From assembly GCA_009602725.1 (NCBI GenBank), contig WELB01000008.1, positions 258,929 through 304,612 on the forward strand: 45,684 nucleotides of DNA, given 5' to 3'. The notes below the pieces were generated by a model that saw nothing but the letters and a program-made list of their open reading frames with translations, was not told where the DNA came from and searched no databases. The DNA is from Spirogloea muscicola. Taxonomy: Eukaryota; Streptophyta; Zygnematophyceae; Spirogloeales; Spirogloeaceae. The translations under genes were made by a program, and so were the position numbers. Within the stretch, counting starts at the first letter, position 1, and each line of letters begins with the position of its first letter. This document shows positions 19,468 through 30,577 of this stretch, one piece after another.

Positions 19468-22400
19468 ATGGAGCTTGAGCAGCTGCGGTTGCACGCCGAG
19501 CTGCAACAGCGGCTGCTGCGTGATGTCTGCGCCAGCAACGGCGGCTGGACTTACGCCATACATTGGCGCCAACGGACTCTCCATGCCTCCGTGTAAGCAT
19601 CCCCACGCCTTGTCGGTGCGGCGTCAGTGTTAAAGACGTGTAGTGAACGTCTCCGCGACGTGCGCCCACTGATGGCTACTGTGATGTGACACGGCCGCGC
19701 TCACCACAGGGTGACCATCAGCTGGCAACACGGGTGCTTCCTGCAGCAGCCGGCCCCAGGGTTACGGGAGTACTCTGCCGCACTGGCCGCCGCTGCCAAC
19801 CTGCCGGTGCTGCGGGCCCTCGTCGAATCAGCTCAGCGACAACGGCACGATCCATCCCAGTGGTAAGCTTGGGCCACCGTGTGCCGTCCAGCTGACAGAG
19901 GCCAGCTGGATGGTGTCACTTAGCCGCGACGCTGATAGAGCCAGGGGCTGGCTGGCTGCTCTGATTGCTCTGTTGCAAGCCCTGCAGCATCCTTGGCGCC
20001 GTCGTGGAAGACCGAAGGCCTCGGCTGACCTATCAAGCTGACATTGACGCAAATCGCGCTGGCCCGGTCTCGGAGAAGGTGAATAGCGGTGCTCCTCGCT
20101 TCCAAATTTCCCCCCTCGCTTCAGCATCTTGCCCACTGTCAGGTGTCCTTGTGCCAGCTGTGGCAAGCCCTTGCTCGCCCTGCATGAGAGATTGCTGTTG
20201 AGCGCTGGATCACGGCTCCAGGCAGGGCCGGCACTTGCATTCTGTCATCCCCCCTTTTTTGTGTTTGTGTTGTTTTGGCTTACTTTGCGCTCGCAGCACC
20301 CAGAGGACTGGGCTGCACACTTTGCTGCAGGGGTGCAGGTAAGCACTTTCCCGTGCTTACTCTAGCGGCGGCAGGCACATGCACAATCTACGCCGCTGCT
20401 TGGCGGCCTCTTCCAATCCGATTGTCTTGATTGAGCGTCACTGATGATGGCTGTCTCTTGCGGCCTATGACCCGCTTGCAGACGATTGCTCTTGTGCCCG
20501 TTCGCCGCGGGGTCGTGCAGCTGGCATCGCTCCGGCGAGTAATAGTTCGGGCCCCCCTCTAGAAGCTGAGACTGTCACGAGCATTGAAGTTTCGCAAGCC
20601 ACTTGACTCCTGCAAGAGCTGCATTTGGTTGGGTTTGCAGACTAAGGCCAGCTCTGGGAGCACTGCCTGCCATGCTGGTGCTGCATGCTCTGTTGCAGGG
20701 CTCACACTAGGATGCCTGGCTGTGGTAGACTGCCCTCAATGCCATCGTGGATTGGTGCCAACAACGCACATCAGAGGCAGCCGCTAACAGCTGCTAGACT
20801 TCTCAAGGCCGAAGCGATGCCATGGCAATGTAGGTGGTGCACGAGGAGGCAGATCTTGCGGGGCTACAGGCGCGCCTTGAGGAGTGGCAGGATCAGGTGA
20901 CAGCAATGCTGTCTGAAGCTGCCCAGGCAATGGGCCCTTCAGCCAACCTCCATTGTCCTGCAGCGCCCGAGCACGTGCCTGATGCTGCCGCACCGTCAGC
21001 CCTGCAGCAAGCGGGTCTTCCGTCTGCAGCTCCGCTGCAGCACGCACAGCCAGCAACGGCCGCAGCAGCGCAGGCGGCAGCAATTCAGCAGTTGGCCTTT
21101 GGGTTTAGGCCAGTTCTTGGCCGGCAGGCCAGTGAGGCCACCGGGTTGCTGCAGGCCATGGCACCTACAAGGGGCAATGACTCAGAGGCGGTCCAAGAGT
21201 TGCGGAGCTCGTTGGCAGAAAGCAGCGGTAACCTCTATGACGTTGTAAGGCTAGCTGGGGGAGCGCCGCAGCGGCAAATAGCCCACCTTGGTGGAGGCCC
21301 CGGGCCACAGCTGCACCTTGAATCGGCCGAGGGTGGCAGCGAGGGGCACAAGATGTTGCTACCGCAGGTCACCAGCAGTGACAGGTCCTTGATATCTACT
21401 GCAAGGCCAGCCAGCCCTGCTCTCCAAGCCTCACCCTCAATTCAAGTCCCTGAATGTGACGCTGCTTCCATGGCCAGGTTAGTTCAGGAGCTTGCGCAAG
21501 TTGCAGAGCAGCCTGCAGCACCTCTCAGGAGTGCTAGTGCTATCACAGTGCCGGCGGGCCAGCAGCGCCCAAATCGGCAACTATTCCAGGATCTTTCTGG
21601 CTTTCAACTCTCAAGGTCGCTGCCGGCTACGCTGGAGTATGGCGGCTCCTCGGACCAGTATGGCGGCTCCTCGGTACTTCAGCCTGACACTGGATCTGGA
21701 AAGCATTGAGTGGCACCAGTGTGCATCTGCTTGCCTGCCCGTTGATGGACCCTTACCTCCTGAATGTCTTCATCTTACACGTCTTGTCAAGGATATTGCT
21801 GGTCTGAAGTGCTACTGTGCCTCATCTATCCAGCGTGGGCCAGGCTTCTCATATTGCAACAATACTCAGGTGACTACAATGGAGATGGTGGAAGCGGCAC
21901 TAAGCAGAGTGGCAGCCTCATCCTCCGCAAGGAGCTCATCGGACCACGTGCCTTCTTACACCAGTGCTGCGCCCGTGATCATTGGGCAGGGCCAGGCACC
22001 TTTGCCAGATTTCGGTACCACTGGTGGGTCCTCAGGGCAGGAGCTTTCAGCAGAGCCCATGCAAGGCGGCAGCTTCCCTTTGGGCGCTACTGTTGGCAGC
22101 ACAAGCTCCATATCTACGTAAGTGACAGCAGACCTGCTACAGCTATCTAATATAGGCCACTCCCTGCTTGACAGCCCTGGTAAAATTAACAAAAGCACCT
22201 CGTCTATCCAGCATTTGACCCATGCACGGCCCCTGAGTTTTGCAGCGCTGTGGATCAAGATGCCTGCTTGAGATGTCTGAGGAGTGAGACTGGCACACTC
22301 CTTGCAGGGCAGCGCTTGTCACAATGGCCGCCTCACTGCCACCATGGTCCAGGAATGCTCTGCTGAAGCTGGCGGAGCTACAACGGCCTGCTGGGCTTGC

Positions 22401-23094
22401 CACGTCAGAGTTAATGGATGTAAGCCAGGAGCAGCTGCAACAATGGAGCAGGACCCTTGCATTGCCTGTGGCAGGGCCCACACTGCCTTCGTCGGCCTTT
22501 ACGACAAGCTCCAGTAGTGGAGCACAATTTGGTGGGCCGAGCCAGCGACCAAGGCTCATGACTGGCAGTGTTGCTCATTCTGATGGCCCAGGCAGCCAGC
22601 AGCACCAGCTCCAGCAGCTGATCAGTATGTTGGTCGCTGATGCCTCAACAACTCGACCCAAGAGCGTGCAGGCAGTGGACTGGCAGAGCACCGCGACCGT
22701 AACAAGCGGTCACAGCAGCGGCAGCCAGGACCTGAATATGCTGCAGCAGGGCCCGCCACCTCACAAGCGGCCGCATGAGATGATGCACTTTGAGGTGCCT
22801 CTGCTGCCTTCATCACTGCCGTCAGCAATGCCACAATCTCTGCTGCCGAGCCCGTCGCAACTCACTGTTCCCAGCTTGGATGAGCTGCAGCCGCTCGAAC
22901 ACATGGGCCAGCCTGTGGGCCAGACCTTACCTGGCGCCAGCAGCCCCTCCGCAGAGCTACGACCGGGCCAACAGCTTCCACCAGTATGGAGCATCAGCAG
23001 TCTGGAGCATGAGGAGCCCGAGGGCGTGCTGCCACACGGCAATGATGGCCGTGATGGAGAATTGGAAGAAGACAATGCAGGCGCCTCCAGTTGA
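19468..23094 (+). CDS. LHW-like protein with bHLH-MYC_N (GAF-like) domain, multi-exon
   Basis: Supported exons are 19,468-19,592, 19,710-19,862, 20,297-20,338, 20,482-20,538, 20,834 to somewhere in 21.5-21.7 kb, a segment ending at 22,117 (coding through 21,870), and 22,308-23,094 (TGA). Exon 1 reads LRDVCASNGGWTYAIHWRQ and exon 2 starts VTISWQHGCF. The 42-base exon is HPEDWAAHFAAGVQ, followed by TIALVPVRRGVVQLASLRR and then VVHEEADLAGLQARLEEW. This order matches the bHLH-MYC_N region of plant LONESOME HIGHWAY-type factors (LxxxCxxxxWxYAxFW, then FxAGIQTxAVxPVxxxGVVQLGS). The rest is long, Gln/Ser/Pro-rich and low in complexity, like an activation region. I see no basic helix-loop-helix segment, so DNA binding is not shown. 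The central 'GEGLVGxxAxTGxHxWI' motif was not found either. A one-base surplus near 20,170 and an unresolved frame change at 21.5-21.7 kb leave the full model uncertain. The GC-rich leader (18,880-19,460) is probably promoter or 5' UTR. Confidence 0.6.
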
Positions 23095-23159
23095 CGATGA
23101 CTGTGGAGGGTTGTCTGGTCACAAGAAGCAGCAGCTTTTGTGCTTGCTAGCTGCACAGC

Positions 23160-24170
23160 CGTGATGCAGTTTGGGTGCTGCTTGTTGCTAGCCTCTTATG
23201 ATGGAGGAAATTGATAGTTATCAGCATTCGTTATACATTCATCTTGACGTTCTAACCACTAAGCCGATTGGCTGCTCTAAGTGTTGCAAACCTGTCAGGT
23301 CTAGTTGTGTGTTGAGGGACATCCTCAAGCCATCATCATTTGGCTGACGAGTGTTGCTACACAGTTGTATAGTTACCTTTGGCGCCTCTTGGCCCTTTGG
23401 ACCTTGTTCATTATTTTTGGGCTTTTCACAGCCCGCACCCCCTTTGAATGAGCTCATTTTTTCCTCAGGCAAGCGCTTGCTGTGAGACATCATAGACATC
23501 CCGCCCCTTTGGATGAGCTCACTACTACGTCCCTCGTTCGTTCCTCTCCTCTCAGAGACTCGTAGCTGGTGTGTAAGTGGCCCGCCCCGTGCACGCGCCG
23601 CATGACGCCGTTTGGCAGCGTGCCCGCCAAGGCCACTGGTGGCCCGGGCGCGTTCTCTGCGGCAACGGCGCCTTGGAAGCGGCGCCGGCGCCTTCTTTGG
23701 GTCGACCGTTGCGGCCAGCCGTACAACGCCTGATGAGATGCGCCTGGAGGAAGGGTAGACTCTTCCAGTAGAGGGCGATGTCCGTGATTGGCCAGCCCAG
23801 AAGATCCGAGGGGGGGATACCGAAGTCGAAAAGAGTGGTAGAGAGCTGTGAACCGCCAGCCTGACAGAGAATGGAATGTGATTGAGTGGTGGAGGGCGAA
23901 GAGAGAGGGTGGGCGAGAGAGATAGAAGAAAGTGCTCGCCCATTGAGAATAGGGGCTGGAAAAGCCAGCTCAAAAGAGAATGAACAGAGAGATAGAGAAG
24001 CAGCCCAAATAGAACAGCTCATCCAATTTACGGCGATGGCTGTGAGCGGCCAGCCCAGCAAAAGAGAGAGATAGACTAAGATAAATCTTTCAGTAGAGGG
24101 CGTCGGCTGTGGTTGGCCAGCCCAGAATAAGACTGAAGTTCTTCCAGAGGAAGCGAGACAAGCACAGCGC
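23160..24170 (-). repeat. Hairpin modules between the LHW-like gene and LINE fragments
   Basis: Modules lie at about 23,415 (plus), 23,755-23,800, 23,835-23,870, 23,930-23,985, 24,030-24,065 and 24,085-24,135 (minus). Arms are of the CCCTCTACTGGAAGAGTC, ATTCTCAATGGGCGAGCA and CTTTGAATGAGCTCA types. A GC-rich island without recognisable coding lies at 23,575-23,715. Confidence 0.55.
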
Positions 24171-24279
24171 ATGCCCCTGATGAAGGCCGTGACAACGAAA
24201 TGCCTTCGATTGGAATTGGAAGTAAGCCACCTACTTGACCTACTCCGCGTCCACCGTCCCCATGCCGTTTTTGTCTCTC

Positions 24280-24402
24280 CTTGTCATCTGGAGCTCGGTG
24301 GCTTGACATCCTGCAGCCACTTGCGCAACAAGCGATGTCTTGGGGCTGGTGCAGCAGGGAAGCAGAACGCAATGCCGCGTTGACTTTGGCCCTTGTGCAG
24401 CT
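24280..24402 (+). mobile_element. LINE endonuclease-domain fragment
   Basis: The reading SGARWLDILQPLAQQAMSWG followed by REAERNAALTLALVQ aligns with GARWLELLNQLARHAI...DFPAAGSLAQV in the copies at 26.3 and 45.6 kb. It is short, on the plus strand, and stops just before the perfect inverted repeat at 24,421. Confidence 0.45.
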
Positions 24403-24420
24403 TATTGGTCTGACAACTTT

Positions 24421-24608
24421 CATTCTTTCACTCTGTGATGAAGAAGAAGCTCTTCCAACAGGAGGCGATGGCTTTGGAAGAGCAGCCCCAAGGCAAAGGA
24501 TTCTCCTTTCCCAGATTTTCACCAATCGTCCATTTCCTTGGGGCTGCTCTTCCAAAGCCATCGCCTCCTGTTGGAAGAGCTTCTTCTTCATCACAGAGTG
24601 AAAGAATG
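24421..24608. repeat. Perfect 73-bp inverted repeat with 42-base loop
   Basis: 24,421-24,493 is the exact reverse complement of 24,536-24,608. Each arm contains a hairpin module of the CTCTTCCAACAGGAGGCGAT type plus flanking GAAGAAGAAG and CTTTCACTCTGTGATG. The 42-base loop (24,494-24,535) is AT/CT-rich. Perfect identity over 73 bases, among repeats that otherwise differ by 10% or more, implies a very recent foldback duplication or selection for the structure. Confidence 0.98.
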
Positions 24609-25345
24609 GAATTGGTGCGCATGCAGCAAAAGGACTACCAAGCCGAGCACTACACTTTTATTCAGAAGGGCGTAAGAGAGCAGAATTCGGGCTGAGGTTG
24701 CAGGGCAAACTATTGGAATCCCAAAGAGAAGGCATGCGTGTGCATCAATTGAAAGATTTGCCAAGCCAAGCTAGTACCTTATTGTGGTGCAATCTAATAT
24801 ATAGACGAACCAAGGTCACAGAACGAAGCACAACTTTGGTCGAACCCAGTATGTCTCCAGAGTCAAGTTGTGCAGCTTCCTCTTTCTTCGTTTACCGCAT
24901 TCTTCTTCTGTGCACCTTCCCACCCTTTGGACCTTGTTCATTTCTTTTGGGCTGGCGCAGCCATCGCCTTGCACTTCAGGGGCTGTCACTTTCTTCAGAG
25001 CTGGCGCAAACAGGAATGCGAGAAGCATCATAGGCCGACGGGCTGGCTGTTCCAGGATCACGTACTTCTGAAGATAGCTCTTCCGTAGGGGGCGATGGCT
25101 GTGAAGGAGATACTCTTTCAAGGGGGGGAGGGCTCTAGGCGAAAGAAATAGCTCTTTCCATGTAAGGCAACGGCCGTGAGAGGGCAGCCCAGAAGAAATG
25201 AACAAGGTCTGAAAAGTAAGCTCGCTCATTGAAAACAAGGCTGTGACATGCCAGCCGGATAGGAATTGACAAGGTCCGAAGGGACAAAATCGTGCTAATC
25301 ACACTACTAAGCAAGTGCCATGTAAGATAATCACCAAGTAAGCTA
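24609..25345. repeat. Degenerate terminal repeat and hairpin modules
   Basis: A worn minus-strand terminal repeat lies at about 24,728-24,790 (GCATCAATTGAAAGATTTGC). Hairpin modules occur at about 24,935-24,990 (plus) and 25,060-25,265 (minus, three in a row with GTCCATTTCTT-like linkers). No gene was recognised. The frame at 24,816-25,238 crosses the modules and is not credible. Confidence 0.45.
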
Positions 25346-25348
25346 AGG

Positions 25349-25800
25349 TTAGCTGCTGCAAGTTGAAAGACTAGCCGGCGGAAAGCAGTCCCCATGACAA
25401 GAGCCACTGGCCGCAGCTAGAGCATTGCCAGCACGCAGATGCAAGGCGTGACTCATAAACCGCTGGAGGAATATGGACAGGCGCATCCGAAACACCTGCG
25501 TTAACGAGCCAGCGGCATTGTAATCGGCCTGCTCGCCTCGCCTGCAGAATACAGCGCGGCATGCAAGCCGGGTTGACAGGTCTAGCCACTGAGACCCAAA
25601 AGCCCCGTGCACATCGATGACCAGTGGAACGAACTCGTCCCCTTCCGGATGGTCCGAGTACTTGGCCTGTTTGCCACTAGCGGCTTTCGCTGCTGCATGC
25701 CCATTCGAAGCACCGAGGCCCAAACTGGAGCGGTCAACCACATCTGTGGTGACCACGCCGGCAACGATGCGCGGGCATGAAGAAGAAGAAGTGGCACTCC
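25349..25800 (-). mobile_element. LINE endonuclease-domain fragment
   Basis: The minus-strand frame reads VTTDVVDRSS, then KQAKYSDHPEGDEFVPLVID, VHGAFGSQWLDLSTRLACRA, GSLTQVFRMRLSIFLQR and RAGNALAAASG. These match the second half of the endonuclease domain seen at 26.2-26.6 kb. The CCHC knuckle and first Asp motif are missing, so it is 5' truncated. It lies about 370 bp from the more complete LINE, in the same orientation. Confidence 0.75.
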
Positions 25801-26170
25801 CAAAGGGGGCAAGTGCCGTGAAAAGCCAGCCTAAAATGAAATGAAAAAGGTTCGGAGGGGCCTACAAGCGTGTAGCAGCTATAAACGAAGAAGTGCTCGC
25901 CCATAGAAAAGAGGGCTGGCAAAGCCAGCCCAAAAAGAATGGACAATGGGGCCTGAGAATGCTATGTCAGAACAGGGGAGGAAAGAGAGGGCCGGAAAAA
26001 AGTGCACGCCCTTAGAGAAGAGGGGCTGGCAAAGAAGAAAGTGCTCGCCCATTGAGGGGCTGGAAAAGCCAGCCCAAGAAAGAATCAACAAAGGACGAGA
26101 AAGGGGAAGCGCCAGGGGAAGCGCTAAGGAAAACAAGCACAAAAAGAGACAAAGCAGCTACGAATCACTC
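25785..26170 (-). repeat. Hairpin modules in the 3' flank of the complete LINE
   Basis: Three to four minus-strand modules lie at about 25,795-25,845, 25,890-25,950, 26,000-26,030 and 26,040-26,085, directly after the LINE 3' UTR (CTTTGTCTCTTTTTGTGCTT). The order LINE stop, U-rich UTR, hairpin modules is the same as at 13.5-13.7 kb. Confidence 0.65.
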
Positions 26171-26172
26171 AG

Positions 26173-29100
26173 TTAACCCCTGCTAAGCAGCCGCAGATCA
26201 GAGATGCTAGGCTCCTGGAAGTGGGTCCCCTGGCCAGAGCCAGAGGCAGCAGCGAGGGCTCTGCCGGCACAAAGGTGCAGCGCGCGGACCATAGACCTCT
26301 GCAGCGAGACGGCCAGGCGCATGCGGTACACTTGCGCCAGCAACCCGGCTGCAGGAAAGTCCACCGGCTCCCCATGAAAGTGACGGGCGATGGCGTGGCG
26401 ATCGAGCTGGTTAAGCAGCTCGAGCCACCGAGCGCCCAGCGCCCCATGGGTGTCAATTGCCAACGGGAAGAACTCGTCTTCCCACGGATGGTCTTCGTAC
26501 TTGAGCTCTTTAGCCCGAGCGGCGCAGGCGACCGCGTACCCAGCCTTGGTGGCACATTGGGCTGGGTGTGAGCGGTTGTATGCGTCGGTGGTCACCACGT
26601 CCAGGAGAAGACGTGGCCCGCTGGCCTGTGGCCCGCTGGCCTGTGGGGTGGCCACCAGGTCTACGCGACGGGCGTGGAGACCGTTGGCCCTTCCCTGGAG
26701 CGGCATGACGCCGGAATGCTCCGCTGCCACCAAGAAGCCAGCCTCCACCAGGATGCCATCATCGCATCGCGGAGGCGGTCGTGGGCCACTGTCCGCTCGC
26801 CGCCGTGGGCGCAGCGCAGAACATGAGCGGCCAGCTCCCCAGACTCGGCCCCTCGCTCGCCATATACACACTGACGCACACCCTGGAGACATGGAGGCGG
26901 CAGTCCCAGGAGCCAAAGGACGGCTGTGCGAAATACCTCATCCAGGAGAGTGAGGGCGTCATTGATGGGGAGGGCCTGAAGCCAAGCCGCTGCCCCAGGG
27001 GGGGGAGGTCGATTAGAGTCTCGCGCGCCCACGCAGGTCGGCCTCGGGGAGCTGCAGCACGGTGGTGGTGTAGGCGGCCTTGTCCACCACGGCCGCGAAG
27101 CGCGCTTTAACGCGCAGGTCAGGGGTGTGCGCGAGGTGCGCAAAGGAGACCGCCTGGCCTGCCAGGTCCAGGTGCGCTGCGAGCAGCTCCTGGTGGGCGG
27201 AGCGAAGCGACACCTGGAACGGCAATGCGCCCATGTCGACCTCCACCACCGCCTGCTCCAGTGCACGCCGGCCGTGGACCATGAAGCGCTGGGCCACGGA
27301 GGCGGCCGTCTGCGCCCAGCTGCCGAGGTATGCAGCCCGGCAAGAATGGGCGAGCGGGCGCAGGCCGAGACCACCGTGGCTGAGGGGTAGCGCCGCCTGG
27401 TGGATAGCGGCTGGCGACTGGAGGAAGCCCTGGTGGCAAACCAGGGCCGCCAAGCTCGCCACCATGCCTGCGTCAAAACCCGCGTACGCATCCAACGCCC
27501 CTGGGGACGGCGGAGTGGCCCGCGTCAAGCACTGGGGCCGCTGCCCAATGGCCTTGGTCAACATGGCCAACGACAGATGCATATCGTCAAGCTCGGGAAG
27601 CCGGGCCGCAGGCTGAAGATGCTCCGCAAGGCGGGCTCGCAGCTGCCCCTCCTCGAAGGAAGGCCACTGATGGGGACCCCCAGCAGGGTGAAGCCATCTG
27701 CTGGAGTCTGGCATCCGGTGGGGGCAGCGTCAGGGTGGGTGGGAGGCCGCAGGGAGACCAAGGGAGCACTTCGACGCCCGGATGGACAGGCTGAGGGTGG
27801 CCAGTTGCAGCTCGAAGGTGACGAAGGCCGCCGCCACGTCGTCCGGAGGGCCGACTAGGTGGTGTCGTCCGCGAAGGTGGGGATTAGGACTCCTGGGTGT
27901 GCCGCCGCAGTAGCCTGCAGAGCCCGGTGGTGAGCGAGCGCAAAGTAGAAGTCGGCGAGGGGGTCCCCTTGCCGCATGCCCACTTGGGACTATAGGACCT
28001 CCAATTGATCACCCCCTGTCCGCCAGAGGAGGTTGCTGGACTGACCGTACCCCAAGCGGAAAGAGGGTACCAGGGAGGGGAAGGATGCCCGGAGCTCCTC
28101 TGCAATACTGGCGCGCCCACAGTGTTAAAGGCATTCTTCAAGTCAACGGCCAGCACCAGCCACCCCGGGTGCTGGTCCACGGTCGCACGAACCCCGTGGA
28201 CGACGGCCTTGCCCCCACTCCGCAGCCCCGCGCCGTACTGGTGTGGCGCCATGTGCACCTGCGCCGGACCCGCATGCTGCTGCCAGAGTACGCGGCTCAC
28301 CAGGCGGTACAGGACCTCCCCAATGGCAATGGACCTGACTCCCCCCCTCGGCTTGTCGAGGGCGAGAAGCGTGCTGGTGCACAGCACGCCACGGATGCTG
28401 GCTGGCACATTGTTTCGGGCCATATGCTGGCAGATCTGCAGCAGCGCGTTCAAGTCTGCAGCCTCACCCTCAAGGAAGATCTCCCGCAGGTGCTCAATTA
28501 GCATGCGGGAGGGGCCGCCGGCGGCTGCGGGACGGCTGGTCTGGAGAGCCTTCTTGAGGGCGTCGGCTTCCAAGACCACCTCCTCCAGCAGGGCAAACGC
28601 GGCCAACCACGGTGGCGGGGGGGAGCTGGCCGGGGGGTGGAGGGTGTCCAGAGCCGCCCGGGTTGCCGCATTGGTCGGCGCCAGCATCGCGCCGTCCAGG
28701 GCCAGCACAGCCCGGGAGAGCTCACCCGCGTGGCCGTAGCGAAGAGCCCTGCGGACGCTGGCAGCCCGGTCGTGTGTTGCCCCTGGGCCACCACGGTTGG
28801 CCGTGGACGCCGCCACGGCTGTGTCGTGCCTCGTCAGGAGCTCCTCCCATTGCCCGCTCTTGAAGCACTGGACGCGTTCCAAGAGGGGCTGCTGGCCCTG
28901 CTTGCGGCTGTCAGGAGAGACCCGCCCGAGCAACAGCCGGGGGAGGATGAATAATTTCCACGCCGCCTCGTCCCTGTGGTCCGCGACGATCCGCTGCGTC
29001 ACTGGGCGGAGCGCACGGCGGAGGTGTGGGCTCGCCCACAGCGGAACGTGGCGAAGGAGCGGCAGGTCCGCCTGGCGGTGAACTGCGGCCAGGTCGAGGC

Positions 29101-30144
29101 CTGCCAGCCACTGCCAGTGGTGAGGCGTGGGCGGGGACGGCGCGGGAGGCCTGCCTGGTCTGCCCCGACGACGCCGCTGCCGCTGCGCTCCGCGCCTGCT
29201 CCGCACGGTTATTGCTGCACGTGCAAGTTCGCTGGTGGTTGGACCGGCCGGACCGTGTGGTGAAGGTCCTCTGGCGAAGCTGGCACCGCGGCGGGTCGGG
29301 CGAGAGAGGTGGGGGCGACGGCGGTGGAGCCGGCTCACTCGGCGGGGGTGGAGGCGGCGGAGACGGGGGCGGCGTCGCTGGCACCGACTGTGGAAGGCTG
29401 GGCGGCTCGAGAGGCGGGATGGCGGATGGTGGGGAAGGTGGCGTCGGGGAAGGTGGGGGCGGTGGGGACGACAGCGGCTGTGGTGACGACGGCTCAGCGG
29501 GTGGTAGCGGCTGCTGCACCTCTGTCGCCGGAGAAGCACACTCAGGGACGTCAGGGCCGAGCACATGGGGCATGGTACCCTGAGAATGGAGGAGCGTGGT
29601 CACCTCGTGGGTCCCCTCGCATCTCAGGGATGGAGGCGATAACACTTGTGCCCACTTCTCTCGGGCGGGAGGCGATAGAGTAGTGGCCTCCGTGGAATGC
29701 TCCGTGGTATGCTCCGCCTGAGTAGAAGCCAGGGCCGGGACCATGGGGCTGCAAGTCGCGACGGCCGCTGCGGGCGGAGTGCCGGTGGGGCTGGCATGCC
29801 CCTTGCAGTATCGCGGATGCATGGAGACCCCATGGGGAGTTGCGAAGTCCCGCGAGCAGGTGGGGCACGGCGCGCGCGGGGGCTTCACAGGCGAGGGTGG
29901 CGACGGCGGAAGAAGGGGGGGCTGCGGTGGAGGTGGCGTGGTGGCGGCATGGAAGGTGGCGAGGGCGAGAAACCGCTGCGCCCATGCGAACGTGGCCGAG
30001 GGAAGTTCGGGACTCTGGCTCCGAAGGCGGCGCCGAGACAGCGCGGGTGGGGCGACGGCGGGCGGCGCGGCGGCGACGGGAGCGACGGTGGCAGCGGGAG
30101 CCGGCGCTGGGGCAGGGCCGGGAGGGGGCCTGCACGCCGCCGCG
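26173..30144 (-). mobile_element. Non-LTR retrotransposon: zinc fingers, RT, CCHC, restriction-like endonuclease (decayed)
   Basis: Read minus from 30,144, the Pro-rich N-terminal ORF has one finger at about 29,808-29,870 (C-x2-C-x12-H-x3-C). A second, at about 29,209-29,292, has the same spacing with its second Cys replaced by Arg. The RT region follows: ALRPVTQRIVADHRDEAAW, GGVRSIAIGEVLYRLVSRVL, motif A AVDLKNAFN (28,128-28,152), motif B MRQGDPLADFYF and motif C FADD (27,864-27,875). A thumb-like region follows (GFTLLGVPI, LPLSHGGLGLRPLAHSCRAA). Then come the knuckle (27-26.8 kb, second Cys changed to Tyr), VAHDRLRDAM, RRVDLVATP, LLLDVVTTDAY, KYEDHPWEDEFFPLAID and DLRLLSRG. Domain order resembles R2/NeSL-type site-specific LINEs. 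At least four frameshifts are needed (near 29.2, 28.1, 27.0 and 26.75 kb), with TAG stops at 27,990-27,992 and 27,855-27,857, so it is inactive. The 5' end is lost at the homopolymer and gap. Confidence 0.88.
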
Positions 30145-30266
<122 letters not shown>

Positions 30267-30447
30267 NNNNNNNNNNNNNNNNNNNNNNNNNNNNNNNNNN
30301 NNNNNNNNNNNNNNNNNNNNNNNNNNNNNNNNNNNNNNNNNNNNNNNNNNNNNNNNNNNNNNNNNNNNNNNNNNNNNNNNNNNNNNNNNNNNNNNNNNNN
30401 NNNNNNNNNNNNNNNNNNNNNNNNNNNNNNNNNNNNNNNNNNNNNNN
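30267..30447. other. Assembly gap (181 Ns)
   Basis: No sequence. The length may be a placeholder. It separates the LINE 5' end from the first visible exon of the gyrB copy. Confidence 1.
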
Positions 30448-30577
30448 GGCGGCGACGGCGGCGGCGGCGGCGGCGACGCGCTGGGCGGCGCTGGACGGCC
30501 GCCTTGCCGCCGAGCTGTGTTCCGCGGGCTTCGTCCGTTCAGTCCGCGGGCCGCGGCCCATGCTTTGACGACAGGCC

